Positions 52,510 to 62,810 of a stretch of DNA of 64,000 bases are shown piece by piece. The stretch comes from Treponema sp. (GTDB lineage Bacteria > Spirochaetota > Spirochaetia > Treponematales > Treponemataceae). Both the position numbers and the translations under genes were made by a program. The notes under the pieces were generated by a model. That model did no database searches. It saw only the letters and a program-made list of their open reading frames with translations, and was not told where the DNA came from. The DNA is taken from assembly GCA_016293915.1 (NCBI GenBank), contig JAEDCY010000001.1, positions 1-64,000 on the forward strand, in the 5' to 3' direction. The first letter of the stretch is position 1. Every line of letters starts with the position of its first letter.

Positions 52510-53418
52510 CTATTTCTTCTTACTCAAGAATTTTTTAAGGAAGCTTGATACTCCCTCATTAAACTCAGGTTCTGTTTTTTCGATACGGCCTACAATATGT
52601 TTAAGATATACTGATGGTTTAGAGGTCGGGTTTACAACAATAAAAGGTTTCTGTCTGATTACCGAAGCCTGTACCAGAGGGTCTTCCGGAATACAACCAA
52701 GATATTCTATTTTATAACCAAGGAACTGGCCTACAATCGTAATAATTCGTTCAGAAATTCTCTTACCTTCATCTGGAGAATGTACACGGTTTACGATAAG
52801 TTTGATATTTACCGTACGGTCAACTATTTCTGTTGTAATAATTTTTATGATTCCATAAGCATCGGTAATGGCAGTAGGCTCTGGTGTAGTTACTACAAAA
52901 ACTTCATCTGCAGCTGCAACAAATTGAAGGACATTGTTAGCAATACCAGCACCTGTATCTATAATAATAATATCTGCATTACCAAGAGTTGCAAACTGAT
53001 TTGCAAAATACTCAAGCTCTTCTACACTAAGATTTGCGATTTTTGAAAAACCATTGGCGCCTGCAATAAATTTTATTCCAAATTCTGTATCCATGATAAT
53101 TTCTTTCATTGTCTTTTTCTTATTGATTACATGCATAAGATTGTACTGAGGCACTATATTCAGAAGAACATTTACATTTGCCATTCCAAGGTCACCATCA
53201 ATAAGAATAACCTTTTTACCCAGCTGGGCATAAGCAATTGCCATATTTACAGCAAAGTTAGTTTTACCTACTCCACCTTTTCCACTTGTGATTGCGATTA
53301 TTCGTGTACCATGTTCTTTTTTGATTGCAGCTGCAGCTGAAGTCTTTTTTGTATTTGACTCAGTTTTTGGGCTGCTCTCATTTAACAACTCGCTTAATCC
53401 TTCTGCCTGTTCTTCCAT
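52510..53418 (-). CDS. flhG: FlhG/FleN (MinD-like ATPase controlling flagella)
   Basis: A 302-residue MinD/ParA-family ATPase that works with FlhF to set flagellar number and position. The deviant Walker A motif SGKGGVGKT (45-53) has the signature Lys47, and LIDGDLGMANVNVLL and IIIDTGAGI are the switch and Walker B segments. It lies 24 bases after flhF, the normal order. Confidence 0.93.
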   Translation of the reverse strand: MEEQAEGLSELLNESSPKTESNTKKTSAAAAIKKEHGTRIIAITSGKGGVGKTNFAVNMAIAYAQLGKKVILIDGDLGMANVNVLLNIVPQYNLMHVINKKKTMKEIIMDTEFGIKFIAGANGFSKIANLSVEELEYFANQFATLGNADIIIIDTGAGIANNVLQFVAAADEVFVVTTPEPTAITDAYGIIKIITTEIVDRTVNIKLIVNRVHSPDEGKRISERIITIVGQFLGYKIEYLGCIPEDPLVQASVIRQKPFIVVNPTSKPSVYLKHIVGRIEKTEPEFNEGVSSFLKKFLSKKK

Positions 53419-53442
53419 AGTTTTCTCCTGAATAACTCCGCC

Positions 53443-54690
53443 TTAGCGGTCATCTCCAAATTTATCTTCAATATGAATTCTATCTACCTTGAAATTTTCC
53501 AGTCTGATAAGAAAATCAATTACATTTGCTTTTGTGATATCCCTTGAAGCTACCTGTCCATGGGTTATATATGAAATAGATTTATGTTTGTCGAACAATA
53601 CACTTATTACATTTCCAAACTGTTCAGACTCATCACATTTTGTAACTATTACAGATTTATAACCAAAAGGTTCATAGTTTTGCATTATGTTCTGCAGATC
53701 ACGGGCTTTTGTTCCTGCCGTAAAGGCAAGATAAATATCCGGACTCATTCCCGGAACTTCGAGCAGAAGCTTCATCTGAGCTATATGAGTTGCATCATTA
53801 GGGCTGAAACCAGAAGTATCAATAAAAATAGCATCCATATTTGCTCTGTTTTCATCATATAGAGTTTTTAAATCTTCTGCACGTTCTGCTTTATAAACTC
53901 TGGATCCCATATGTTTTCCCCAGCGTTCAAGCTGTTCCATAGCGCCAACACGCATAGTATCTGTTGTGATAAAGCAGATCTCAGGCCTGTTGCCTTCGTG
54001 TGTTGTTGCATAATTTTTTACAAATTGCGCAGCCAGTTTTACAAGAGTAGTTGTTTTTCCAACTCCAGTTGGCCCTACGATAATATATACATGCGGAGGT
54101 CTGAACGTAGTATCTTTTGCAACTGAAATAGATTCGCCGATCCAGTCTACAACACGGCGCTCAACAAGATCAAAATTATCAAGTTGCTCTAGAGAAAAAT
54201 CATTTCGGATTTTTTCTTCAATCATGTTTATATATGAAAATGAGAATTCGTTCTGCTCAAGCATTTCATCGATTCGTTTAATAGATTCATGTTTTTCCTG
54301 TGCAGATATAGAAATATTTTTGAGCTGATTACTCATCTCATTTTTCATATCTTCAATCGTTTTGCTCATTTCATTGATTGTTTTATTGAGCATTACATTA
54401 CTCTGATTCTGAAGAATTGCTTCGCGATTTTTAGCCATCAGCTCTTCTTCAGAATATTTTTCCTGATATGAATAACGTCCACCATCTGGAGAGTAAGATT
54501 TTTGATGATTTACAACGTAAGTTACAACAGTTACAGGTTTCTTTTTTAAGTATAAAAAACCGCCGGGACGAAAATCGATTTTTTTATCTGTTATTCTAAA
54601 ATCCTTTCCATATGTGTTGAACAATTTTTCCTTACACTCTTCGTAGGTTCTGCCGGTAATTGTCTGTTCTATTTCTTCTTCATATGCCAT
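53443..54690 (-). CDS. flhF: Flagellar biosynthesis GTPase FlhF
   Basis: A 415-residue SRP-type GTPase directing flagellar placement. An N-terminal basic region and coiled coil (about 80-140) precede the NG domain, with the P-loop GPTGVGKT at 206-213, IDTSGFSP as the G3-like motif and VTKCDE as the G4 motif. It is 27 bases after flhA. Confidence 0.95.
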   Translation of the reverse strand: MAYEEEIEQTITGRTYEECKEKLFNTYGKDFRITDKKIDFRPGGFLYLKKKPVTVVTYVVNHQKSYSPDGGRYSYQEKYSEEELMAKNREAILQNQSNVMLNKTINEMSKTIEDMKNEMSNQLKNISISAQEKHESIKRIDEMLEQNEFSFSYINMIEEKIRNDFSLEQLDNFDLVERRVVDWIGESISVAKDTTFRPPHVYIIVGPTGVGKTTTLVKLAAQFVKNYATTHEGNRPEICFITTDTMRVGAMEQLERWGKHMGSRVYKAERAEDLKTLYDENRANMDAIFIDTSGFSPNDATHIAQMKLLLEVPGMSPDIYLAFTAGTKARDLQNIMQNYEPFGYKSVIVTKCDESEQFGNVISVLFDKHKSISYITHGQVASRDITKANVIDFLIRLENFKVDRIHIEDKFGDDR

Positions 54691-54717
54691 TTTTTTCTCT
54701 TTCCTTTCTTACCTGAA

Positions 54718-56829
54718 TTACTCTTCTTCATCACTGATTTCGCATATAATCTCTGGACTTATGCTGGAACCGGCTGCATACATTTCAGTATCACTAAGTA
54801 CTACTACACCAGGCATTTCTCTTTCTATTGCAGAACGGACTAACTGCCGAACTGCACTAACCGTAATTATAATTGGCTGATAATTCAACTGATTTGCTTT
54901 TGCTATTGAAGCACTTACTGCCTTTAACCATCGGCGGCGATCTACAGGATCAAATCCAACATAAGGTTTTGAACCATCTTCAGGATTTACAGCTCTCTCT
55001 GCAACCAGCTCTGAAAGCTCCTGAGAAAGTCTCATTACATGGACTTTTTTATTTTCATCTGCATACTGCATACAGATTTGCAAACCAAGAGCATCACGAA
55101 CCTTCTGTGTCATATCCCATATATTACGTGAAACACCAGCATAGTTAGCCATTGTTTCAAGAATTCGTACATAGTTTCTGATTGAAACTTTTTCTTCGAG
55201 AAGATTTTGAAGAACTTTTTCAATAGTACCGTAAGAGATTTTTGCAGTATCAAGAACTTCTGATACAAGTACCGGATTTTTCTGTTTAACAGTATCAAGA
55301 ATAACAGAAACAGCCTGACGGTCAAGAAGTTCTGCTGCATGATTTCTGATAATTTCTGTAATATGTGTTGAAATTATTGTTGGCGGATCCACAATTACAT
55401 AACCAGCTCCTTCTGCCTCATTTCTGCGGTCTTCAGGAAGCCAGATTGCATCCATACCAAAAGCAGGATCTTTTGTTTTTTCTCCATCAATTGCTTCTGT
55501 AACAGCACCTGTATCAAGACACATTACATAACCTACTCTTACTGAAGAATGACCAGCTTCGATTCCTGCAATATTGAATCTGTAATCATTAGGTTCAAGA
55601 GTCATATTATCCTGAATACGGATTTTTGGAATATCAAGTCCAATGTCATGACGAGCTTCTGTACGAATACGTGAAATGCGTTCAAGAAGCTCAGCTCCTT
55701 TTTCTTTATCTACAAGAGGAATAAGAGCATAACCAAGTTCAAGAGAAAGAGGATCAAGCATTACGATTGGTTCTTCTTTTGCATTAGCTGCCTGTGAAGA
55801 AGTTTTTTGTGCACTTTCCTGTTTTGCGGCAATTTCTGCTTTCTGTTTATCGCGGGTCATATTGAAGCCAATGAAGATTGCAAGAGCACCTACCGGAAGC
55901 AAAAGAATCTGTGTGCCACCGCGAAGAGCAAAGCCTGCAACAATAAGAACTCCACCAAGAATTTCATAAATATGTCCATCGCCGGTAAATTCAACCTTAA
56001 GCTGCTGATCAAGTGATTCATCAGACTTAGTACCAGTTACGAGTAAACCTGTAGCAAAAGAAATGATTAATGATGGAAGCTGAGATGTAAGACCATCACC
56101 TATAGTTAAAGTGGAATAAGTATTAAGAGCATCATTAAAACTCATGTGGTTCATAATCATTCCGACAAGAAAACCACCAATCAGGTTGATTACTGTAATG
56201 AAGATTCCAGCCTTAACGTTACCGCTTACAAACTTAGATGAACCGTCCATGTTTGAATAAAAGTCTATATCACGTCTTACAGCTGCTTTGAGGACTTCGG
56301 CCTGCTGTTCATCTATAGCACCTGAATTCAAACGGTTATCAATATCAAAAAGCTTCTGGTTCATGGAATCCAAAGAAAAGCGGGCTGCAACTTCTGATAC
56401 GCGGCCAGCACCTTTTGTTACAACGAGCACCTGAACAACAATCAATATAATAAAGATTACAAAACCAACAACAAGGTTATTACCTGCAACGATACGTGCA
56501 AAAGACTTTACCATATCACTTTGATTTGCAAGTGCGCCTCCCTGCATTTTTCCTGTAAGAATCAGGCGGGTTGATGAAATATTAATTCCAAGACTAAACA
56601 TGGTCTGAAACAATATTACACGAGGGAAAGTCTGAAAATCAGAAGGGCGTGGCATTCTGATAACAACAAGAAGAATAATAATTGAAAGAGCAAGATTTAA
56701 AATCATGCTTAAATCAATAATAAATTTTGGAATTGGAACAAAAAGAAGGAATACAGCCAAAACGACTGCAACAGGCACGGCATTGCCCGTTATAAATTTG
56801 AGAATGTTCCCTCTACTTTCGTTTGCCAT
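54718..56829 (-). CDS. flhA: Flagellar export gate protein FlhA
   Basis: A 703-residue export-gate component. About eight N-terminal TM helices (to residue 320) include the FHIPEP-type region. The cytoplasmic domain holds the conserved DPLSLELGYALIPLVD stretch and the C-terminal ring-forming domains. The length is normal. It lies 21 bases after flhB. Confidence 0.97.
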   Translation of the reverse strand: MANESRGNILKFITGNAVPVAVVLAVFLLFVPIPKFIIDLSMILNLALSIIILLVVIRMPRPSDFQTFPRVILFQTMFSLGINISSTRLILTGKMQGGALANQSDMVKSFARIVAGNNLVVGFVIFIILIVVQVLVVTKGAGRVSEVAARFSLDSMNQKLFDIDNRLNSGAIDEQQAEVLKAAVRRDIDFYSNMDGSSKFVSGNVKAGIFITVINLIGGFLVGMIMNHMSFNDALNTYSTLTIGDGLTSQLPSLIISFATGLLVTGTKSDESLDQQLKVEFTGDGHIYEILGGVLIVAGFALRGGTQILLLPVGALAIFIGFNMTRDKQKAEIAAKQESAQKTSSQAANAKEEPIVMLDPLSLELGYALIPLVDKEKGAELLERISRIRTEARHDIGLDIPKIRIQDNMTLEPNDYRFNIAGIEAGHSSVRVGYVMCLDTGAVTEAIDGEKTKDPAFGMDAIWLPEDRRNEAEGAGYVIVDPPTIISTHITEIIRNHAAELLDRQAVSVILDTVKQKNPVLVSEVLDTAKISYGTIEKVLQNLLEEKVSIRNYVRILETMANYAGVSRNIWDMTQKVRDALGLQICMQYADENKKVHVMRLSQELSELVAERAVNPEDGSKPYVGFDPVDRRRWLKAVSASIAKANQLNYQPIIITVSAVRQLVRSAIEREMPGVVVLSDTEMYAAGSSISPEIICEISDEEE

Positions 56830-56850
56830 CAGTCCCCACCCAGCAATCTA

Positions 56851-57921
56851 CTATTTTCGCATATTTTTAAACTTTTCCAAATGTGAATATATTTCAGCCA
56901 AAACTGTAAAATATATATCTGGTATTATATCACCAACTTCAACATTTGTATACAATTCTCGTGCAACAGGACGGTTTTCAACTACAGGTACATTATTTTC
57001 CTCAGCTATCCGTCTTATCAAAAGTGCCTGATTATCTTCACCTTTTGCATTTACCATTGGTGAATTTGCTACAGTCTGATCATATTTAAGGGCAACCGCA
57101 AAATGTGTAGGGTTTGCAATTACAACATCTGATTCAGAAACCGCCTTACGCACATTCTGTGAAAGAAGCTGCCTCTGCATCTGCTGCAGTTTACTTTTGA
57201 CTTCCGGGTCACCTTCCATTTCCTTGTACTCTTCTTTTACTTCCTGTTTAGTCATTTTCATTTCTTCCATAAAATCATGACGCTGCACAAAATAATCAGG
57301 AATAGAAATTGCAAGAAATATTACTGCAACAGTAATTAGAATTTGAGCTGCCATTTTTGCAACCTGTCCAAGAGCACCAGCTACATTTCCATTATCAATA
57401 ATATCAATTAAAACAAACAAATCTTTTTTTATGTATATATAACCTACAAAGCAGATAACTGCAACTTTTCCAAAAGATTTTGCAACATTAAAAAGTCCTT
57501 TTGCAGAGAAAATTGTTTTTTTAAGATATTCACCTATTTTTGGAACTATTTTCGAAAACTTCGGTTCAATAGGTTTAAGGCTGAAAATAAAACCTTTTGT
57601 CTGGATGATATTTGCAGCTACACTTGAGATTGCACTGATAAGACCAATCGGGAGAACACATTTTATGAACACATTAAAAAAGGCCGGAAGGAATGCCGGA
57701 TTTTTTATATCGTAAGTTGAGCATTGGGTAAAATAAAATTTAAAGATTGTAATAATTTCAGAGAACAACCATTTTGCAAGAAATACAATTGTAACCACAC
57801 AAAGAAGCAGAACAAGAGCTCCGCTTATTTCCTGACTTTTTGCAACCCGTCCTTCCTTACGGGCTTTTTCAAGTTTGGACTCGGAAGGTTGTTCGGTACG
57901 GCCTTCATCTTCTGCTGCCAT
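56851..57921 (-). CDS. flhB: Flagellar export switch protein FlhB
   Basis: A 356-residue protein with four TM helices and a cytoplasmic domain bearing the self-cleavage motif NPTH (270-273) that switches export from rod-hook to filament substrates. The N-terminus (DEGRTEQPSESKLEKARKEG) is the usual FlhB signature. It lies three bases after fliR. Confidence 0.97.
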   Translation of the reverse strand: MAAEDEGRTEQPSESKLEKARKEGRVAKSQEISGALVLLLCVVTIVFLAKWLFSEIITIFKFYFTQCSTYDIKNPAFLPAFFNVFIKCVLPIGLISAISSVAANIIQTKGFIFSLKPIEPKFSKIVPKIGEYLKKTIFSAKGLFNVAKSFGKVAVICFVGYIYIKKDLFVLIDIIDNGNVAGALGQVAKMAAQILITVAVIFLAISIPDYFVQRHDFMEEMKMTKQEVKEEYKEMEGDPEVKSKLQQMQRQLLSQNVRKAVSESDVVIANPTHFAVALKYDQTVANSPMVNAKGEDNQALLIRRIAEENNVPVVENRPVARELYTNVEVGDIIPDIYFTVLAEIYSHLEKFKNMRK

Positions 57922-57924
57922 AGA

Positions 57925-58728
57925 CTACACACCTCCCGAAATTGATGAAAAAAGATTTTCCAGATCTGAAAAACCTTTTGAAAAAGAACGTACAAAAAAA
58001 TCAATAATACTTGGCATTGCAACTGCAATAATTGTAAATGCAACCAGAATCATAATTGGAAAACCTTCAGAAAGAAGGTTCATCTGAGGTGCTGCCTTTG
58101 TCAGCAGACCTGTACACACAGTAATTAAAAAGAGAGTCCCCATTACAGGAAGTGCAATTACAAGGGCGTCTGCAAAAAGAGATGTGAGTCCGCTCATCAT
58201 AAAACGGGCAATTTTCTCATTGGAAGTTGCTATACTTAAAGCATTAATCGAACTGAAACTTGTTACAAGACCACCAAGAAATAATTTTTGAAACCAGTGT
58301 GTCTGCATAAAAACAAGCATAGCAACAAGATTAAAAAACTGTCCCATAAGAGGATTTTCAACCTGTGAAAGGGCATCATAAGAAGAAGCTGCTGAAAGCC
58401 CCATCTGAAAAGCCAGGAACTGACCTGCTGTGCTGAAGGCTGCAAAAATAATCGAAATAAAAAAGCCCATTATAATTCCGATTAACGCTTCCCCCACAAG
58501 AAGCAGAAAATAAATCATAGAAGAGCTTCCTTCTTCTCCGATGTAGGGAGCATAAACAGAAGTATCCAGACTACCAAATATAAAAAAAGCCATATATCCT
58601 GCAATTGCGACTTTTGCAACTCGAGAAGCGGACCTCATAGAAAACATTGGTAGAGTCATAATCAGAGTGAAACACCGAACGAATACAAGGAGATAAACTG
58701 GAGCTTTCAGTAAGATACTATCCAGCAT
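57925..58728 (-). CDS. fliR: Flagellar export protein FliR
   Basis: A 267-residue export-gate membrane protein with about six TM helices and the usual FliR segments GFFISIIFAAFSTAGQFLAF and a C-terminal VAMPSIIDFF. It lies seven bases after fliQ in the fliPQR order. Confidence 0.95.
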   Translation of the reverse strand: MLDSILLKAPVYLLVFVRCFTLIMTLPMFSMRSASRVAKVAIAGYMAFFIFGSLDTSVYAPYIGEEGSSSMIYFLLLVGEALIGIIMGFFISIIFAAFSTAGQFLAFQMGLSAASSYDALSQVENPLMGQFFNLVAMLVFMQTHWFQKLFLGGLVTSFSSINALSIATSNEKIARFMMSGLTSLFADALVIALPVMGTLFLITVCTGLLTKAAPQMNLLSEGFPIMILVAFTIIAVAMPSIIDFFVRSFSKGFSDLENLFSSISGGV

Positions 58729-58735
58729 AACTCAC

Positions 58736-59005
58736 CTATTTTGCAAAATCCGGAATTCGACCGAACAATTGAATTGTATACTCCCCAAGAGAAGTAAACA
58801 TTGCTCCACCCAAAAGAGCTATAACCAGAAGAATAACAATAAGCTTAGGTAAAAAAGTAAGAGTCTGCTCCTGAATAGATGTTGTAGCCTGAAAAATTGC
58901 AACAACAAGACCAACAATAAGTGCAAGACCTAAAACAGGTGCAACAAGAGAAATAACTTCAGTAACTGCTCCTCGCATCAGTGAAATGATTACACCAATT
59001 GACAT
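58736..59005 (-). CDS. fliQ: Flagellar export protein FliQ
   Basis: An 89-residue protein with two TM hairpin helices, normal for FliQ. Conserved segments are APVLGLALIVGLVVAIFQAT and IQEQTLTFLPKLIVILL. It lies 22 bases after fliP. Confidence 0.96.
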   Translation of the reverse strand: MSIGVIISLMRGAVTEVISLVAPVLGLALIVGLVVAIFQATTSIQEQTLTFLPKLIVILLVIALLGGAMFTSLGEYTIQLFGRIPDFAK

Positions 59006-59027
59006 TTCTTTCCTCCCGCCTTACACA

Positions 59028-59867
59028 TTATCTTATTACCGAATTAAACAATTGCTGAGTCAAAAGCCCCCAGCCATCTACAAGAACAAAAAGAATCAGT
59101 TTAAATGGCATGGAAATCTGAACAGGTGGCAGCATCATCATACCCATTGCCATGAGGATACTAGCCACAACCATATCTATAATAATAAACGGAATATACA
59201 AAATAACACCAATCTTAAACGCGACTGTAAGTTCGTGCAGAATGTAAGATGGAATCAGAATATGAGTTGGAACATCAGCAAGAGTGTTAGGTTTTTCTAA
59301 CTTAGCCATATTCATAAACATTTTGATATAACTTGTATCGTTAGCCATCTGGCTGTACATAAACATTCTAAGAGGAACTTCTGCTTCGTGATATGCTTCT
59401 TCTATTGTAATTTCATTTGCAGAAAGAGGCTTATAAGCATTGTCATAAACTTTTGTAAATGTTGGCCACATTACAAAAATAGTCATAAAAAACGCAATAC
59501 CATTTAATACGGATGTTGGAGGAACCTGCTGAAGAGAAAGCGCTCGTTTTATGAAGTCCAGTACAATTGAAAACCTGAGAAAACAGGTAACAAGAATTAA
59601 AATACTTGGAGCAAGAGTTAGTATTGTAAGCAGTAAAAGAAGTCTTACGGAAAATGCTACCTCCCGGCCGCTTTGTGGTTCTGTAATCTGAATTGCAACA
59701 TTAGGAACTCCGGAGCCACGGACATTTTGATTCATCTGTGTTGTTCCCTGCGCCGGACTATTTGGAAAATTATTATTTTGACTCTGCGCAAACAAAGGAG
59801 TCGTAAATACCGTAAGAAAAACAAGCGTGAGAAGTAAAATGATTTTTTTGATTTTATTCAGCATCAT
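59028..59867 (-). CDS. fliP: Flagellar export protein FliP
   Basis: A 279-residue gate protein. The cleavable N-terminal signal (KKIILLLTLVFLTVFTTPLFA) typical of FliP is followed by four TM helices, with LLTILTLAPSILILVTCFLR and the C-terminal SIPFK-like motif (ISMPFKLILFVLVDGW) conserved. The ATG overlaps fliO by 14 bases. Confidence 0.96.
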   Translation of the reverse strand: MMLNKIKKIILLLTLVFLTVFTTPLFAQSQNNNFPNSPAQGTTQMNQNVRGSGVPNVAIQITEPQSGREVAFSVRLLLLLTILTLAPSILILVTCFLRFSIVLDFIKRALSLQQVPPTSVLNGIAFFMTIFVMWPTFTKVYDNAYKPLSANEITIEEAYHEAEVPLRMFMYSQMANDTSYIKMFMNMAKLEKPNTLADVPTHILIPSYILHELTVAFKIGVILYIPFIIIDMVVASILMAMGMMMLPPVQISMPFKLILFVLVDGWGLLTQQLFNSVIR

Positions 59868-60468
59868 TTTGTCTTTCCCCGCTATTAAATATTTGTTCTA
59901 CCTGTTGCTCTGTATCACTGAAAACATTTTTCTGACTTCCCTTTTTTACCAGGAACATATCAAGAACATCTGCGAAAGTTGCCGGTTTTTTTGTATTGTT
60001 TTTCTTGTCTGCAGAAAGATTCATTGCCTTGATTAATTCATCATCATGAATTTCTCCAAGCATTGTAATATTATCTTCTGTAACACCAATTAAGTATGCT
60101 TTATCAATAAGAGTAATTACCTCTACTGATTTACCAGGTGCAATATTTATATACGCAGCCCTTCTAAGGTATTCATCATCAGTTTTTATAACATTTGTCT
60201 TTTTTTTAATAAACCAGAGAACGCCGTAAATTAATCCAACTACAATTATAAGAACTATAATCATACGGATAAACATTCCGATAGTCGAAGGGCCTTTATA
60301 TGAAGATGCAGGCTGAGAATCTGCTGTAACTTCATCTGTGAGTACTATTGATTCTTCTGTAATTGTGTTTTCTGTTTCAGTTTTTGATACTGTGTTTTGA
60401 GAATATAATGAGAAAACTGCGGTTATACATAAAAACATAACCGCTATTAATCTTTTTGATTTTTCCAA
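59854..60468 (-). CDS. fliO: Flagellar biosynthesis protein FliO (FliZ-type)
   Basis: A 204-residue protein with a signal peptide (to about residue 24), an exposed Ser/Thr/Glu-rich stretch, one TM helix (about 65-87) and a cytoplasmic domain with the FliO pattern RAAYINIAPGKSVEVITLID. It is longer than enterobacterial FliO but typical of spirochaetes. It overlaps fliP by 14 bases. Confidence 0.85.
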   Translation of the reverse strand: MEKSKRLIAVMFLCITAVFSLYSQNTVSKTETENTITEESIVLTDEVTADSQPASSYKGPSTIGMFIRMIIVLIIVVGLIYGVLWFIKKKTNVIKTDDEYLRRAAYINIAPGKSVEVITLIDKAYLIGVTEDNITMLGEIHDDELIKAMNLSADKKNNTKKPATFADVLDMFLVKKGSQKNVFSDTEQQVEQIFNSGERQNDAE

Positions 60469-60540
60469 TTATTAAACCCACCCTTTTAAAAATTGGTTAT
60501 TATTTTGGTGGTTACGATTAGCTCAACCACCTTTATTTAT

Positions 60541-61764
60541 TTAGTTAAGTTCTGTTACGCGCTCCATTGGAGACAGGATTTCAGTTACACGAACACCGAA
60601 GTTTTCATCGATGACTACAACCTCACCCTTAGCAATCTTTTTATGGTTAACCAGAATATCTACAGGTTCACCGGCAAGTTTATCAAGCTCGATAATTGTA
60701 CCTTCACCCATTCCAAGAATATCTTTAATGGTTTTCTTTGTACGACCGAGTTCTACAGTCATTTCCATGAATACGTCCATGATAAGACTGATATTGCCCT
60801 GTTCACCGGCATTTAAACCTGCCTGAAGATTAGGATATTGTAACTGCTGAACGTTAGGAACATTCATTCCCATGTTCACGCCCATGTTCTGTGGCATTCC
60901 CATTCCCATACCACCCATAGGCATTCCCATACCCATCTGCTGCATTCCACCCATTGGCTGCTGCATACCCATTCCCATATTAGGCATTGCACCACCCATA
61001 GGCTGCTGCATTCCCATTCCCATATTAGGCATTGCACCACCCATTGGAGCCCCGCCAGCTGCTGCGTTCATTCCACCTAAATCAACTGGGGTAAGTCCAG
61101 CAGTATCATCAGCTACAGCTCCACCAAGCGCTCTTGTAATACCTTCAGCGGCATCACCACCAAGACATTCCCAGAGTGTATATGCATTTCCGTCATAAGT
61201 AAGAGGATAACTTGCAAGAACAAAATCTCCCTGCGGGAACATAATCATAGCCTTTGATTCGTTTAAGGTTTCTGGTGTTCCGTATCCAAGACCTGAAGCA
61301 TTTCCTTTACTTTCAACTTCTGTAATTTCTGCACTGATATGAGTTGCTACAAATTCTGAAACAACAGAAAGTACCATATCGTCAACTTCTGAAGCTTCTT
61401 CAGAACTTACAAGCTGGAAAATTTTAAGTGCAAATTCTGGTGCCATAAGATAAAGATGGCTACCTTTAACACCAGCGTTATAATCAGCATTAATTCCAAT
61501 TACTACTTCCGGCAATTTAGAAAGCACATGATCTCGGTTAGTCTGTTCAACAACCGGATTTTCACAGGTAAAAGTAACACTAGTAGTTTTATTTATATTC
61601 TCTTCGAGCTTCGGCTTAAGAGCGTCTGCCATTGTCTGAAGAGTCGGTATATCAAAATGATATGTAGGACCATTTCCTACGTGACCAGATGAATTTAATC
61701 CGTCTATTGCAACACCAGAAAGCAATGCATCAATTTCATCCTGTGAGATAGCACCATCACTCAT
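60541..61764 (-). CDS. fliY: Flagellar motor switch protein FliY
   Basis: A 407-residue C-ring protein. The N-terminal CheY-binding motif ISQDEIDALLSG (6-17) is followed by a CheC/FliM-like middle domain and a C-terminal SpoA/FliN domain (about 322-400, ILVNHKKIAKGEVVVI). The linker (about 231-302) is almost only Met, Gly, Pro, Gln and Asn, including two identical 15-residue repeats. It overlaps fliM by eight bases. There is no separate fliN in the window. Confidence 0.93.
   Translation of the reverse strand: MSDGAISQDEIDALLSGVAIDGLNSSGHVGNGPTYHFDIPTLQTMADALKPKLEENINKTTSVTFTCENPVVEQTNRDHVLSKLPEVVIGINADYNAGVKGSHLYLMAPEFALKIFQLVSSEEASEVDDMVLSVVSEFVATHISAEITEVESKGNASGLGYGTPETLNESKAMIMFPQGDFVLASYPLTYDGNAYTLWECLGGDAAEGITRALGGAVADDTAGLTPVDLGGMNAAAGGAPMGGAMPNMGMGMQQPMGGAMPNMGMGMQQPMGGMQQMGMGMPMGGMGMGMPQNMGVNMGMNVPNVQQLQYPNLQAGLNAGEQGNISLIMDVFMEMTVELGRTKKTIKDILGMGEGTIIELDKLAGEPVDILVNHKKIAKGEVVVIDENFGVRVTEILSPMERVTELN
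60952..61041 (-). repeat. 45-bp tandem duplication in the fliY linker
   Basis: Two adjacent 45-bp units encode GGAMPNMGMGMQQPM twice (residues 242-256 and 257-271). Met/Gly-rich remnants continue on the C-terminal side, suggesting repeat expansion by slippage. Confidence 0.88.
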
Positions 61765-62794
61765 AAGTATCTTCTCCTTCTACAGAAAGCTCTTCAAACT
61801 CGTCTGACTCAACGCTTTCAATCTTTCCTGTAACTTGAACTGCCATTTTTTTACCGACAACACCTGGCTGACAGTAAAACTTTTTTTTATTTCCTACGCT
61901 AAGAGTCAGAGGATCTCCGACCTTAACGCTTGAAAGACGCACAACATCACCGCAGCGCAGTGAGAGAACGTCTCGAATAGGTAAATTAATTGTTCCGATT
62001 TCAGCTACTACATCCATATCAACGGCGGTAAGCTGCTGCTTAATTGTTCCCAGATACTGAGTTGTTGAACTCTTACGAACAGAAGAGAACCAGAACTGAG
62101 ATGACAATTTTGAAATAATCGGCTCAAGTACGAGGTAAGGAATACAGAAGTTCATCATTCCTTCCTCATCACCAACCTTAGTTTCCAGAGTTACAAGCAC
62201 AACCATTTCTGTTGGCGGTACAATCTGGGCGAACTGAGGGTTAGTTTCTATCTGTGCAAAGCGAGGGCGAAGGTCAATTACCTGAGTCCATGCTTCACGG
62301 ATATTTGCAAGAATACGTACAATAACCGTTTCCATTACTTCCTGTTCGATATCTGTAAGGTCGCGGTTTTTATTTCCTGTTGTGGCACCTCGCCCACCAA
62401 AAAGGCGGTCAATCATACAAAAGGTAATTGCCGGGTCAATTTCCAGTACGGCATTTCCCTTCAAAGGGTCCATGTTAATTACAGCAAGAGTTGTTGGAGT
62501 CGGAATAGAACGGATAAATTCCTCGTAAGTAAGCTGATCTACCGAAGCTACGTGTACGTGAACAAGAGAACGAAGCTGAGCTGAAAGAGAAGTTGTTGTT
62601 AAACGCGCAAAGGTCTCGTGCATATTCGAGACCGTACGCAGCTGTTCCTTAGAGAATTTGTCAGGACGCTTAAAGTCGTAAATCTTTATTTTGCGGGCAC
62701 TATTGACCGGCTTAAAGTCATCAGCTTCGGTATCACCCGAACTAATGGCTGTAAGAAGCTGGTCAATTTCGTCCTGTGACAGAACTTCGTTCAT
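61757..62794 (-). CDS. fliM: Flagellar motor switch protein FliM
   Basis: A 345-residue C-ring protein. The N-terminal CheY-binding motif is LSQDEIDQLLTAI (5-17). The middle domain has the typical GNAVLEIDPAITFCMIDRLFG and the C-terminus is the SpoA domain (IGTINLPIRDVLSLRCGDVV). Its last eight bases overlap the fliY start. Confidence 0.97.
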   Translation of the reverse strand: MNEVLSQDEIDQLLTAISSGDTEADDFKPVNSARKIKIYDFKRPDKFSKEQLRTVSNMHETFARLTTTSLSAQLRSLVHVHVASVDQLTYEEFIRSIPTPTTLAVINMDPLKGNAVLEIDPAITFCMIDRLFGGRGATTGNKNRDLTDIEQEVMETVIVRILANIREAWTQVIDLRPRFAQIETNPQFAQIVPPTEMVVLVTLETKVGDEEGMMNFCIPYLVLEPIISKLSSQFWFSSVRKSSTTQYLGTIKQQLTAVDMDVVAEIGTINLPIRDVLSLRCGDVVRLSSVKVGDPLTLSVGNKKKFYCQPGVVGKKMAVQVTGKIESVESDEFEELSVEGEDTYE

Positions 62795-62810
62795 TAAACT
62801 CCACCTTTAT

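Noticed and set aside
60872..61198. A Pro/Ile-rich frame opposite the fliY linker
   Set aside because: It simply mirrors the Met/Gly repeat on the coding strand.
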